This document shows positions 1 to 7,360 of a stretch of 64,000 bases of DNA, in pieces. The notes beneath the pieces are model-generated. The model was not told the origin of the DNA. It worked only from the letters and a program-made list of their open reading frames with translations, and made no database searches. How positions within the stretch are numbered: position 1 is the stretch's first letter; the number at the start of each line of letters is the position of its first letter. Where the stretch lies: contig JAUNOY010000008.1 of the NCBI GenBank assembly GCA_030536995.1, forward strand, positions 1 to 64,000, written 5' to 3'. This DNA is from Eubacteriales bacterium (GTDB taxonomy: Bacteria; Bacillota; Clostridia; Lachnospirales; Lachnospiraceae). The position numbers and the translations under genes are program-made.

Positions 1-14
1 CAAAAGCAAAAAGA

Positions 15-63
15 GGGATGCGAAAAAACTCAATCGAGTTTTTTCACATCCCCTTCTTTTTTT
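15..63 (+). terminator. Intrinsic terminator of a gene upstream of the window
   Basis: A long hairpin: the 10-base arms 22-31 and 36-45 pair perfectly around a 4-base loop, and after one mismatch the helix continues with 15-20 pairing 47-52. A T-rich tract follows (54-63). An A-rich tract precedes it, so it could also act on the minus strand. Its partner gene lies outside the window. Confidence 0.8.
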
Positions 64-139
64 ACATTAAAAAGAGAATTTTTTTCATATCACTCAGAAA
101 TACCTATTATGTTAAGTTGAAATCACATAATAAATATTC

Positions 140-168
140 TTGCCAGGATTATTTGTTTATTATATAAT
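140..168 (+). promoter_or_regulatory. Promoter of the LytTR regulator gene
   Basis: TTGCCA at 140-145, a 17-base spacer and a perfect TATAAT at 163-168 form a strong sigma-A-type promoter. It lies 29 bases before the start codon at 198. Confidence 0.75.
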
Positions 169-197
169 GGCAAAAAACGGAGATATTTTTCTTACTA

Positions 198-632
198 ATG
201 AATGCAGAAATAAAAATTGTTAATGGATTGGAAGAACCATTCGTAAAAATATATACAGCTTCCATTACTGATGATATACAAAATTTGCTTTCTCTCATAA
301 AAGCATCAAGCAACATTGTAACTGCTTTACAGGATGAAAGAACCATTATCTTAAAAGAACCCGACATCTACATGATAAGAGTCGAAAACGAGAAAACTAT
401 TATTTATTGTAAAGAAAAAAAATATTATAGTAAAAAAAGGCTATGCGAACTAGAAAACATACTAAAACATAGTTTCATGAAAATATCAAAAACTACTTTG
501 GTAAATCTTAATTATATTGATGGCATAGAAGCTTCTTTTGGCGGAACAATGTTATTAATACTAAAAAATGGATGTAAGGACTATGTTTCACGGAAGTATC
601 TTCCCAGCTTCAAAAAATATCTTGGATTATAA
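198..632 (+). CDS. LytTR-family DNA-binding transcriptional regulator
   Basis: A 144-residue protein without a receiver domain. The C-terminal half (about residues 45-144) has the LytTR pattern: a segment ending in YYSKKRL, then MKISKTTLVNLNYIDGI and a YVSRKYLP-like basic end, as in stand-alone LytTR proteins. Such regulators bind direct repeats upstream of their targets and often control the membrane protein encoded next to them. The following gene starts 11 bases downstream and is a DUF3021-type protein, the usual partner, so the two are probably one operon and the pair is autoregulated. The ATG at 198 has a rather distant GGAGA (179-183). Base composition is clearly more AT-rich than the housekeeping regions, consistent with acquisition. 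The target genes are not known; the ABC genes downstream are candidates. Confidence 0.85.
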   Translation: MNAEIKIVNGLEEPFVKIYTASITDDIQNLLSLIKASSNIVTALQDERTIILKEPDIYMIRVENEKTIIYCKEKKYYSKKRLCELENILKHSFMKISKTTLVNLNYIDGIEASFGGTMLLILKNGCKDYVSRKYLPSFKKYLGL

Positions 633-643
633 AGGAGTATTTA

Positions 644-1096
644 ATGCAAAGGGTATTTAATTTACTAATAAAAGGTATTGGCGCCGCACTCACATGTTTC
701 ACATTTGGCGGTATTATTTGGGATGCTATAAATGGTGGCAATTATGCTTTAACAAACTGGGCATATACAAAAATGGTAATCGGATGTGTCATTGTTGGCA
801 TAGGCTTCTCTCTTCCTGCATTGATTTATTATAATCCAACAATACCGTATGCGATAAAGGTAATTTTTCATATGGGAATAGGATCTGCCATATTTTTAGT
901 TACTGCCTTCATAGTCGGTTGGATTCCTGTCCAGTTAGGAATAGGCAAATGTATACTTATAGTCGCTGCAGAACTATCTTTATCTGTTATATTGTGGATT
1001 ATTTTCGTAGGCTACTACAAAAAAATGGCTCATAAAATGAATCAAAAAATAAAAAATATCAATAAAAATACCAATATAAATCATGAGAATCTCTAA
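644..1096 (+). CDS. DUF3021-type integral membrane protein
   Basis: A 150-residue hydrophobic protein with four predicted membrane segments (roughly residues 8-28, 41-62, 71-93 and 101-124) and a basic, Asn/Lys-rich tail. Length, topology and position directly after a LytTR gene match the DUF3021 family, whose members are thought to modulate their cognate LytTR regulator at the membrane, although the mechanism is not established. The start is supported by AGGAG 8 bases upstream. A terminator-like hairpin at 1138-1165 ends the pair. Confidence 0.75.
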   Translation: MQRVFNLLIKGIGAALTCFTFGGIIWDAINGGNYALTNWAYTKMVIGCVIVGIGFSLPALIYYNPTIPYAIKVIFHMGIGSAIFLVTAFIVGWIPVQLGIGKCILIVAAELSLSVILWIIFVGYYKKMAHKMNQKIKNINKNTNINHENL

Positions 1097-1137
1097 CTTT
1101 TAGAAGTTGTCCTACAAACGCATAAACAAGCCTTCTT

Positions 1138-1170
1138 AATAAGCTCACCTTTCGGCGGGCTTATTTCTAT
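1138..1170 (+). terminator. Terminator after the LytTR/DUF3021 pair
   Basis: A 12-pair stem (1138-1149 with 1154-1165, one A-C mismatch and one G-T pair) closes a 4-base loop and is followed by a T-rich stretch. The remainder of the 1097-1415 gap holds only AT-rich DNA and a poor promoter-like pair (TTGCGA at 1309, TATAGT at 1334, 19-base spacer) ahead of the ABC genes; I see no gene in it. Confidence 0.6.
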
Positions 1171-1415
1171 ATTGTATAAATTTATGAACAACTTATTTCA
1201 ACTGAACAACCATATCTACTCCTAATTTTTCCATTCTAATAACATAAAAATGTATTTTAGCCTATTTTTTCTGCATCTTACTTGAAGTATGCTTCCTGTT
1301 ATCGTATATTGCGAGACAAAACCAAATAATTAGTATAGTATCTAATTCGGAGGGACGAGAAAAAATTTCGATAATTTGTTGCCATTTATTTAATTTCAGC
1401 TTTAAGGAGGTCAAA

Positions 1416-2096
1416 ATGTATAATAGAATACTTGCATATGTTATACTTAATACAAAATCTTTATTAAAGGATAAAATTCCTTTTATTTGGTCAATCATGT
1501 TACCACTTATTATGTTTATTTTCAATATAAATGAAATTGTGTATACTGAAGATCTGGTATTTTGGTGGGTATATATGGTTTTGTGTTCATATATTTATGG
1601 CGTTGGAGTATATGCCCTTGAATTAAAAGAAGAAGGATGCTTAAGAACTATTTTTTCTATAAATAATTCTTCTGTGGATTTTTTTATTGGAAATGTTTTT
1701 ACACAAATAATTTTTTCTTTTTTAAGTATACTTCTTTTTAATTTATTGGTGATATGCTTTAAGGATTTTTCATTTCTTCGTTTAATGCTATATGGAAGCA
1801 AAACCATAATATTATGTTTACCTTTTGCGTTCTTAAGCTATTGTTTGACATTATTCAAAAAAATCCATGCAAACACAATCAGAACAATATTTACTATTCT
1901 GATTTTCGCAATGTTTATGTTAATAAGCACTGAAACACCACTTAACCAATATAATCCTATGTACTATGTTTCATTATTTATTATAAATAAAAATGAGAAA
2001 ATTATTATCGCTTATACACTGTTCACCATTTTATCCATTCTTCTCGGATTGTGCGGTGTAGTGTTTTTTAATCCAAATTCTAATGAAAGGAGATAA
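1416..2096 (+). CDS. ABC-2-type transporter membrane subunit
   Basis: A 226-residue, strongly hydrophobic protein with about six membrane segments, beginning with a short cytoplasmic helix of the kind seen in ABC-2 permeases. An ideal AAGGAGG lies 6 bases before the ATG. The ATPase gene starts 2 bases after this gene ends, so the two form a minimal export or immunity-type ABC transporter. No substrate gene such as a peptide precursor lies beside it. The sequence is too diverged for a firm family name; assignment rests on hydrophobicity, topology and the adjacent ATPase. AT-rich codon use resembles the neighbouring LytTR genes and differs from the housekeeping genes. Confidence 0.7.
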   Translation: MYNRILAYVILNTKSLLKDKIPFIWSIMLPLIMFIFNINEIVYTEDLVFWWVYMVLCSYIYGVGVYALELKEEGCLRTIFSINNSSVDFFIGNVFTQIIFSFLSILLFNLLVICFKDFSFLRLMLYGSKTIILCLPFAFLSYCLTLFKKIHANTIRTIFTILIFAMFMLISTETPLNQYNPMYYVSLFIINKNEKIIIAYTLFTILSILLGLCGVVFFNPNSNERR

Positions 2097-2098
2097 AA

Positions 2099-2737
2099 AT
2101 GTATAGCACAAACAGTATCTCAATAGAAAATCTAATACTTCCATATACTAAAACAGAAATTAATATCGAACTTAAAAATGGAATAAATTATATAAAAGGC
2201 AATAACGGTACAGGAAAAACACTTCTGTTGGATTATATTTCCGGTATAAGGAAAGATAACACCGCCACCATAACCGGAAATGACAGCATAATATATATAA
2301 ATCAGAGCATATTTTTTTCAGATAGATTAACCTGTGAAGATTTTCTTAAGTTCGTATATCGAATGGTTGGAATCAAAAACCCGCTTTCTGTGTTTTGGAA
2401 TTTTATAAATGAAATATTTCAACCCATATGGGATAAAGAGAAAATATCTTTACTCATGAAAAAACAATGGGGTATGTTGTCTGGTGGTGAGAAAAAATAT
2501 ATTTATATATTAATACTAATGTCAGTAGAACGTGAATGGTATATACTTGATGAACCCTTTGCTTTTTTAGACAACGAAAAAAAATCCATTATATGGCATC
2601 TTATTAATTACAAAGTCGCAAAAGGAAATGGAATTATACTCACTTCTCACGATAACCAAATAGATAACATCCCTTCTCGTATACATATTATTGATTTGGA
2701 AAAATCAGAATATCCAAGAGGAATTTTACACCCCTAA
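2099..2737 (+). CDS. ABC transporter ATP-binding protein
   Basis: A 212-residue nucleotide-binding subunit. Visible motifs: Walker A GNNGTGKT (residues about 36-43), signature LSGGEKK (about 127-133), Walker B YILDEPFAFLD (about 149-159) and the H-loop LTSHD (about 183-187). It lacks the helical extension seen in larger family members. It is translationally linked to the permease gene 2 bases upstream (GGAGATAA just before the ATG). The pair probably exports or expels a peptide or lipid-like compound; control by the LytTR protein upstream is an inference from proximity. Confidence 0.85.
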   Translation: MYSTNSISIENLILPYTKTEINIELKNGINYIKGNNGTGKTLLLDYISGIRKDNTATITGNDSIIYINQSIFFSDRLTCEDFLKFVYRMVGIKNPLSVFWNFINEIFQPIWDKEKISLLMKKQWGMLSGGEKKYIYILILMSVEREWYILDEPFAFLDNEKKSIIWHLINYKVAKGNGIILTSHDNQIDNIPSRIHIIDLEKSEYPRGILHP

Positions 2738-2791
2738 TACTTACAAGACATGAAATCACCTGTGTTCACTTACAAATTTGTTATATTATAG

Positions 2792-2846
2792 AAAGAGAAA
2801 CTATCCTATAACTGGTTAAATCAATTATAAGATAGTTCTCTTTTTT
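2792..2846. terminator. Bidirectional terminator between converging genes
   Basis: Arms 2795-2805 and 2831-2840 pair around an AT-rich loop. The hairpin is flanked by a T run on the plus strand (2839-2846) and an A-rich flank at 2792. It lies between the convergent ABC ATPase gene and the D,D-carboxypeptidase gene and can serve both. Confidence 0.75.
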
Positions 2847-3813
2847 ACGCCCCCTGTACAATCGCCCCTACACGGTTATAAACCGTAACTGCATCCTGCA
2901 CATTGGGCGCGCCTCCGTTTTCTGCGGCGCCGGCGGAAACAAAGATATACTCTCTGCCTTCAATTTCTGCGAAGCTGGCGAGACACAGGCCTGCTTCATT
3001 GGTAAATCCTGTCTTCCCACCCAGAATCTTTCCGCCTGTCACAGAAGGGTCAGACAGATTCTTGAACATGGTACTGTAATAGGTGATTCCGTCCGGATGA
3101 ACATTGGTAAGTCCTGTGGAATGCCAGGGGCTTTCTGCGATTTCCCGGAAGGTATCATTTTTTATACTGTACTTCAAAAGAATCGCCATATCCCGAACCG
3201 TACTGTAATGCTCCGGATTGTGCAATCCGGTAGAATCCATGAAATGGGTATTCTCCATTCCCAGCTTGTCCGCCTTCTTATTCATCAACTGTACAAAGCC
3301 CTCTTCTGAGCCGGAAATATAGTCTGCAAGTCCAATGCAGCACTCTGCTCCGGAAGGAAGCATGACTCCATAAAGAAGGTCTATTGCCCGCACAGTCTCT
3401 CCCGGCTGAAATCCCGCCTGTGTGGCATCCTGTTCATATAACCCGTTAAATACTTCATTGCTCAGTGTAATCTCTGTATCAAGGCTTTTCAGCTCCTCTA
3501 TCGCAACAATAGCAGTCATCATCTTTGTCAGAGACGCGGGATAAATCCTCTCGTCTGCTCCATTTTCTCCCAGTGTTTTCCCGCTTCTGGCGTCAATCAG
3601 GATTCCGTAAGGACTGTTGATTCCGCTTATATCCACTTCTTTCACAACAGGTATCTGAAACTGCGCGAACCACTCCTTAACCCCTTTATTCCAGCCAATG
3701 ATAATCACTAAAGTAAGCATTACAAGAACTTCCACTACAGCGCAGAGTATAATCTTCCCTGAACCGCTGCTCTTTCTTGGGCGTGATCTGCGTCTTTTTC
3801 GTTTATTAGCCAA
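2845..3813 (-). CDS. D-alanyl-D-alanine carboxypeptidase (peptidase S11)
   Basis: A penicillin-binding-protein-type serine carboxypeptidase that trims the terminal D-Ala of peptidoglycan stem peptides outside the membrane. It has a very basic N-terminus followed by one membrane anchor (about residues 20-40). The catalytic SxxK motif is SLTK (Ser94, Lys97) and the KTG motif is at 267-269. The usual SxN triad is SGA (154-156), so the Asn is replaced by Ala. About 322 residues is a normal catalytic-domain length without the C-terminal amphipathic anchor of DacA; the anchor here is N-terminal. I chose the TTG at 3813 because GGGGG lies 6 bases upstream; an ATG at 3846 without a good ribosome binding site would add 11 residues. 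It is transcribed alone. Confidence 0.88.
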   Translation of the reverse strand: MANKRKRRRSRPRKSSGSGKIILCAVVEVLVMLTLVIIIGWNKGVKEWFAQFQIPVVKEVDISGINSPYGILIDARSGKTLGENGADERIYPASLTKMMTAIVAIEELKSLDTEITLSNEVFNGLYEQDATQAGFQPGETVRAIDLLYGVMLPSGAECCIGLADYISGSEEGFVQLMNKKADKLGMENTHFMDSTGLHNPEHYSTVRDMAILLKYSIKNDTFREIAESPWHSTGLTNVHPDGITYYSTMFKNLSDPSVTGGKILGGKTGFTNEAGLCLASFAEIEGREYIFVSAGAAENGGAPNVQDAVTVYNRVGAIVQGA

Positions 3814-3988
3814 TTTTATCCCCCTTTTCTTTTCCAAGTATAACATACCCGTCTCTATTAAACCTCTATAAATAGAAATTACTTCTATATTATAAGAATA
3901 ACAGAATTTTTTTAATTTGAAAGACGGAAATCCTTAAGAAATTCTTATTATATAGTTGCATTCGCGCACATAGTTTTACTGTAAAGCG

Positions 3989-4022
3989 AAAAAAGCTCCT
4001 GCGGAAAAATTCCGCAGAAGCT
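3989..4022 (-). terminator. Terminator of the rpmG-secE-nusG-rplK-rplA operon
   Basis: Thirteen-base arms (3994-4006 and 4010-4022, one mismatch) followed on the minus strand by a run of six T residues. It lies directly after rplA and shows that the operon ends before any rplJ-rplL genes. Confidence 0.9.
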
Positions 4023-4037
4023 CTTATTCTTAATCTA

Positions 4038-4730
4038 TTAAGCTAATTTCATTGGGTTGATCTTCACACCAGGTCCCATTGTAGGAGCGATTGTTACGCT
4101 TCTTAAGAACTGACCTTTCAGTGTGCTTGGTCTAGCCTTGATGATAGCTTCGATCAGCGTCTGGAAGTTGTCGCTTAACTGTTCCTCTGTAAAGGATGCT
4201 TTACCAACCGGAACATGAATGATGTTGGTTTTATCAAGACGGTATTCAATCTTACCTGCTTTGATATCGTTAACAGCTTTAGTAACGTCCATTGTTACTG
4301 TACCAGCTTTCGGGTTTGGCATTAAACCTTTCGGTCCAAGTACACGACCAAGACGACCTACAACACCCATCATGTCTGGAGTTGCAACAACTACGTCAAA
4401 GTCTAACCATCCTTCGTTCTGGATCTTCGGAATCAGTTCCTCTGCTCCTACGAATTCAGCGCCTGCTGCTTTTGCTTCTTCTGCTTTTGCATCTTTCGCG
4501 AATACTAAAACACGAACTTTTTTACCAGTTCCGTGTGGCAGAACTACTGCACCACGGATCTGCTGATCTGCGTGACGGCCATCGCAGCCTGTACGGATAT
4601 GAACTTCGATTGTCTCGTCAAATTTTGCAACAGCAGCTTTCTTTGCTAAGCTGATAGCTTCTGCGGTATCATATAATGTTGCGCGGTCTACTGCTTTCGC
4701 AGCTTCCACGTATTTCTTTCCTCGTTTCAT
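4038..4730 (-). CDS. rplA: 50S ribosomal protein L1
   Basis: A 230-residue L1 protein, the normal family length. It binds helices 76-78 of 23S rRNA, forms the L1 stalk that moves deacylated tRNA out of the E site, and in bacteria represses its own mRNA. The N-terminus (KRGKKY...) and the [17 protein letters not shown] region are diagnostic. The ATG at 4730 is chosen because AGGAGG (4739-4744) lies 8 bases upstream; an upstream start would run through the L1-binding RNA element at 4745-4772. It follows rplK in the operon and is closed by a strong terminator. rplJ and rplL, which commonly follow, are absent here. Confidence 0.97.
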   Translation of the reverse strand: MKRGKKYVEAAKAVDRATLYDTAEAISLAKKAAVAKFDETIEVHIRTGCDGRHADQQIRGAVVLPHGTGKKVRVLVFAKDAKAEEAKAAGAEFVGAEELIPKIQNEGWLDFDVVVATPDMMGVVGRLGRVLGPKGLMPNPKAGTVTMDVTKAVNDIKAGKIEYRLDKTNIIHVPVGKASFTEEQLSDNFQTLIEAIIKARPSTLKGQFLRSVTIAPTMGPGVKINPMKLA

Positions 4731-4744
4731 TTCTATAACCTCCT

Positions 4745-4772
4745 GTGGTATTTGCGGGGATTGCCCTCCCAC
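4745..4772 (-). promoter_or_regulatory. L1-binding RNA element before rplA
   Basis: The minus-strand RNA begins GUGGGAGGG and ends GCAAAUACCAC. GUGG pairs with CCAC, GGG pairs with CCC, and an asymmetric internal loop (GA opposite GCAAAUA) lies between. The AAAUACCAC and GUGGG parts resemble the L1-binding site of 23S rRNA, so this is probably a mimic through which L1 represses translation. The ribosome binding site follows directly. A near-copy precedes rplK at 5236-5266. Confidence 0.75.
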
Positions 4773-4793
4773 TCTTTATATTTTAATCAGTAA

Positions 4794-5219
4794 TTAGTCT
4801 ACTACTTCAATACCCATACTTCTTGCAGTACCTGCGATCATGCTGGCTGCTGCTTCGATGGATGCTGCATTTAAGTCTTTCATTTTAAGCTCTGCGATTT
4901 CTGTAACCTGAGCTTTTGTAACTTTAGCAACTTTTGTTTTGTTCGGTACGCCGGAACCGGATTTGATGTTAGCAGCTTTTTTCAGAAGAACTGCTGCCGG
5001 CGGAGTTTTGGTTATGAAGCTGAAACTTCTGTCTGCGTAAACAGTGATAACTACAGGAATGATCATACCATCCTGATCTGCTGTTCTTGCATTGAACTCT
5101 TTTGTAAACTGAACGATATTTACACCGTGCTGTCCAAGAGCCGGACCAACCGGTGGTGCTGGAGTTGCTTTACCAGCCGGAATCTGTAATTTAATATATC
5201 CTGTAACTTTCTTTGCCAT
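4794..5219 (-). CDS. rplK: 50S ribosomal protein L11
   Basis: A 141-residue L11, the normal length, forming the GTPase-associated centre with 23S rRNA. The N-terminal [20 protein letters not shown] region and the C-terminal RNA-binding domain with [10 protein letters not shown] are characteristic. The start at 5219 (MAKKV) is set by CCTCCT at 5228-5233 on the plus strand, an AGGAGG 8 bases upstream; the ATG at 5228 would overlap that ribosome binding site. The gene sits between nusG and rplA, with an L1-binding RNA element in its leader, so its translation is probably controlled by L1. Confidence 0.97.
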   Translation of the reverse strand: MAKKVTGYIKLQIPAGKATPAPPVGPALGQHGVNIVQFTKEFNARTADQDGMIIPVVITVYADRSFSFITKTPPAAVLLKKAANIKSGSGVPNKTKVAKVTKAQVTEIAELKMKDLNAASIEAAASMIAGTARSMGIEVVD

Positions 5220-5235
5220 TTTCGGCACCTCCTAT

Positions 5236-5266
5236 GTGGTATTGGCGGGGGTTATTTCCCTCCCAC
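5236..5266 (-). promoter_or_regulatory. L1-binding RNA element before rplK
   Basis: The minus-strand RNA begins GUGGGAGGG and ends GCCAAUACCAC and shows the same two short helices and asymmetric loop as the element before rplA, with a loop 3 bases longer. It sits 2 bases upstream of the rplK AGGAGG. L1 feedback on the rplK-rplA mRNA through such a site is well known in bacteria; binding here is inferred from similarity to the 23S L1 site. Confidence 0.78.
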
Positions 5267-5304
5267 GATAATGTGTTACCTGTCTCCGGTTCATCCGGAA
5301 ACCA

Positions 5305-5823
5305 TTAATCTGCTTTTTTAATTTCTGCGAAACTAATTTCTACCGGTGTTTCGCGACCGAACAGCTCAACATTGATCGTAACTGTCTGTTTCTGAGCATT
5401 GATAGATGTAATAGCTCCAACAGTATCTTTCCATGCACCGCCGGTAACTACTACCATATCGCCTTCAACAAAATCCACCTGAATATCTTCTTTCTGGATA
5501 CCCAGTGGTAACATCTCCTCTTCTGTGAGCGGTACAGGCTTGGACCCCGGTCCAACGAACCCTGTAACACCTCTGGTATTACGAACAACATACCATGTAT
5601 CATCGTTCATTACCATATTGAGGAGTACATAGCCAGGAAACATTTTCTTCTGGACCTGCTTGGCAGTTCCGTTTTTCATTTCCACTACGTCCTGCAACGG
5701 GACACGAACCTCCAGAATCTGGTCTTCCAGATGTCTGTTCTCGATGGTTTTTTCAATGTTGGCTTTTACTTTGTTCTCATACCCGGAATAGGTATGAACA
5801 ACGTACCATTTCGCTTCTGACAT
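5305..5823 (-). CDS. nusG: Transcription termination/antitermination protein NusG
   Basis: A 172-residue NusG. The N-terminal NGN domain (about 1-115, starting SEAKWYVVHTYSGYENKV) binds RNA polymerase and the C-terminal KOW domain (about 120-172, with GDMVVVTGGAWKDTVGAI) contacts NusE or Rho. The GFVGPGSKPVPL linker motif is intact. AGGTG precedes the ATG. The gene lies between secE and rplK in the classical order, separated from secE by about 19 bases. Confidence 0.96.
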   Translation of the reverse strand: MSEAKWYVVHTYSGYENKVKANIEKTIENRHLEDQILEVRVPLQDVVEMKNGTAKQVQKKMFPGYVLLNMVMNDDTWYVVRNTRGVTGFVGPGSKPVPLTEEEMLPLGIQKEDIQVDFVEGDMVVVTGGAWKDTVGAITSINAQKQTVTINVELFGRETPVEISFAEIKKAD

Positions 5824-5842
5824 ACAATCTTCACCTTTGCCC

Positions 5843-6049
5843 TTATTTGACTAAAAGATTAATTCCTTCCAGAATAGCTGCGTCCATAACGCTGACCATA
5901 GCGCCTAAAACAATAGTGACAATGATAACTACTACAGTCTGCTTGATCAGGGTGTTACGGTCGGTCCAGATAATCTTTCTGAATTCTGATTGAAGTCCCT
6001 GAAACCAACTTTTCTTCTGGGTTTTTTCAGAAGATTTTTCTTTTCCCAT
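5843..6049 (-). CDS. secE: Preprotein translocase subunit SecE
   Basis: A 68-residue single-span SecE, the short form typical of Gram-positive bacteria. A charged N-terminus (about 1-20) is followed by the conserved amphipathic segment FRKIIWTDRNTLIKQT and one membrane helix (about 39-62). It clamps SecY in the Sec translocon. It sits between rpmG and nusG, which fixes its identity. GAGG lies 7 bases before the ATG. Confidence 0.95.
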   Translation of the reverse strand: MGKEKSSEKTQKKSWFQGLQSEFRKIIWTDRNTLIKQTVVVIIVTIVLGAMVSVMDAAILEGINLLVK

Positions 6050-6107
6050 AGCCTAACCTCACAATTTCTCTGTGAGTAACTGTCAAAACCTTACAGTTAC
6101 CTGTGGA

Positions 6108-6257
6108 TTATTTTGTTTCCTTATGCAGAGTGTGTTTGCGGCAGAACTTACAATATTTAGAAGTTTCCAGTCTCTCAGGATGGTTCTTTTTCTCCTTTGT
6201 CATATTGTAGTTACGCTGCTTGCACTCAGTACATGCTAATGTAATCTTAACGCGCAC
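6108..6257 (-). CDS. rpmG: 50S ribosomal protein L33
   Basis: A 49-residue L33 with a full set of four zinc-ligand cysteines (two in ACTEC, two in YCKFC) and the C-terminal KHTLHKETK signature, so it is the zinc-dependent form. I place the start at the GTG at 6257, which has GGAGG (6266-6270) 8 bases upstream and gives the canonical N-terminus [12 protein letters not shown]; the in-frame ATG at 6296 would add 13 atypical residues. First gene of the operon, downstream of the promoter at 6370-6398. Confidence 0.93.
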   Translation of the reverse strand: MRVKITLACTECKQRNYNMTKEKKNHPERLETSKYCKFCRKHTLHKETK

Positions 6258-6287
6258 AACTTCCACCTCCAGTGTTTTCATTTGCAT

Positions 6288-6348
6288 GGTCTTCAATTCC
6301 CCGAAAAATCATGTATCCGTCATCATTTTTCGGCATAAAAAAAAGACC
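6288..6348 (-). promoter_or_regulatory. Structured 5' leader of the rpmG operon
   Basis: Two nested inverted repeats lie in the leader: GGTCTT 6288-6293 with AAGACC 6343-6348, and a 9-base pair of arms at 6301-6309 and 6325-6333. A run of eight T residues on the minus strand lies between the outer and inner left arms. It may be a regulatory hairpin or an mRNA stabiliser; no known family recognised. Confidence 0.4.
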
Positions 6349-6369
6349 TAACTTCCATGTCGCCAGTAA

Positions 6370-6398
6370 ATTTTATCACAGGCAACGCATGTAGTCAA
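6370..6398 (-). promoter_or_regulatory. Promoter of the rpmG-secE-nusG-rplK-rplA operon
   Basis: On the minus strand TTGACT (6393-6398), a 17-base spacer and TAAAAT (6370-6375). Transcription would begin near 6363, leaving a leader of roughly 105 bases before rpmG. Confidence 0.85.
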
Positions 6399-6451
6399 GC
6401 CTTTTTTCCTTAATTCAAGAACGCTTTTTCCCTGAATAACAAGGGTTTCTC

Positions 6452-7333
6452 TTATTTATCCGTAATCGTAATACTCCATTTGTTCTCGTAATGTCTTCCT
6501 TCTTCGAGAGAAATCAGATTTTTCTGAGTCTCCAGATCCTCCACAATATCTTTGCCTGACGGAAGAGAACTCCACGGCTCAATGCAAACATACGGAACCT
6601 CTGTTTTCGGCCAGTGCCAGATTCCCAGATAATTCATTTTCGGAAATTCTACGATAATCGCTTTTTTACCTTTGGGGCTCGCAATTGTCACCTGTTTCGG
6701 CATGGAATTCAGTACCAGAGCATCGTTATCAAAGAGTTCGTGGCGCAGATCCAGATATCTGTTCCCCCTTAACGGAAGCTCCCTGTCTCTTCCAAGCATA
6801 AAGCAATCGTCAGAGAGAAGTTCCTGTCTCGGAAAAGCATTTTCACCAAAATCAAGCACATAATCTTCAAAAGCAAGCCCATCTTCCACAGGAATATTAA
6901 ATCCCGGATGGCCGCCGATTCCGAAGTACATGGTTTTGTCATCGCAGTTATCCACACAATAGATCAGTTCCAGTGTTTCCCCCTTTAATTCCCAGCAGAT
7001 TTCCAGCTTGAACTCAAAAGGATACTGCGCTCTGGTAGCTTCGCTGCTTTCAAGCTTCATAATCAGTCTGTCTGCCGTATGCTCTACCAGATCCATTTCA
7101 GAATTCATCAAAAATCCGTGAATATCCATAGAATACGTTTTACCCTTATAAGTATAGGACTTATTTGTCATTCTTCCAATATAAGGGAAAAGATTCGGAC
7201 CTTTGTCAGTCCATGTCGCCTCGTCACCCTGCCAGAGATATTCCCTTCCGTTTTTATCTCTGATTGACTGAAATTCTCCTCCTTTGGAAGCAATCTGTAC
7301 TCTTAAATGCTGATTTTCAATTTCATATATCAT
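6452..7333 (-). CDS. Aldose 1-epimerase family protein (LacX-like)
   Basis: A 293-residue beta-sandwich mutarotase-family protein. The N-terminus through GPNLFPYIGRM and the GHPGFNIP segment (His as candidate catalytic residue) match the LacX/YeaD-like branch rather than classical GalM. Family members interconvert alpha and beta anomers of sugars or sugar phosphates. It is the last gene of the six-gene operon that starts at 13986, 27 bases after the SDR gene, with GGAGG before the ATG. In that setting it may act on the sugar product of the operon, but LacX-like proteins are also common singletons, so the link is only positional. No convincing terminator follows. Confidence 0.82.
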   Translation of the reverse strand: MIYEIENQHLRVQIASKGGEFQSIRDKNGREYLWQGDEATWTDKGPNLFPYIGRMTNKSYTYKGKTYSMDIHGFLMNSEMDLVEHTADRLIMKLESSEATRAQYPFEFKLEICWELKGETLELIYCVDNCDDKTMYFGIGGHPGFNIPVEDGLAFEDYVLDFGENAFPRQELLSDDCFMLGRDRELPLRGNRYLDLRHELFDNDALVLNSMPKQVTIASPKGKKAIIVEFPKMNYLGIWHWPKTEVPYVCIEPWSSLPSGKDIVEDLETQKNLISLEEGRHYENKWSITITDK

Positions 7334-7360
7334 AGTTCCTCCTTCGGCACCCCTGTCTGC

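Noticed and set aside
6420-6450. A possible terminator after the aldose-epimerase gene
   Set aside because: The short CCCT/AGGG pairing is followed on the minus strand by A residues, not T, so it is not a convincing terminator for that strand.
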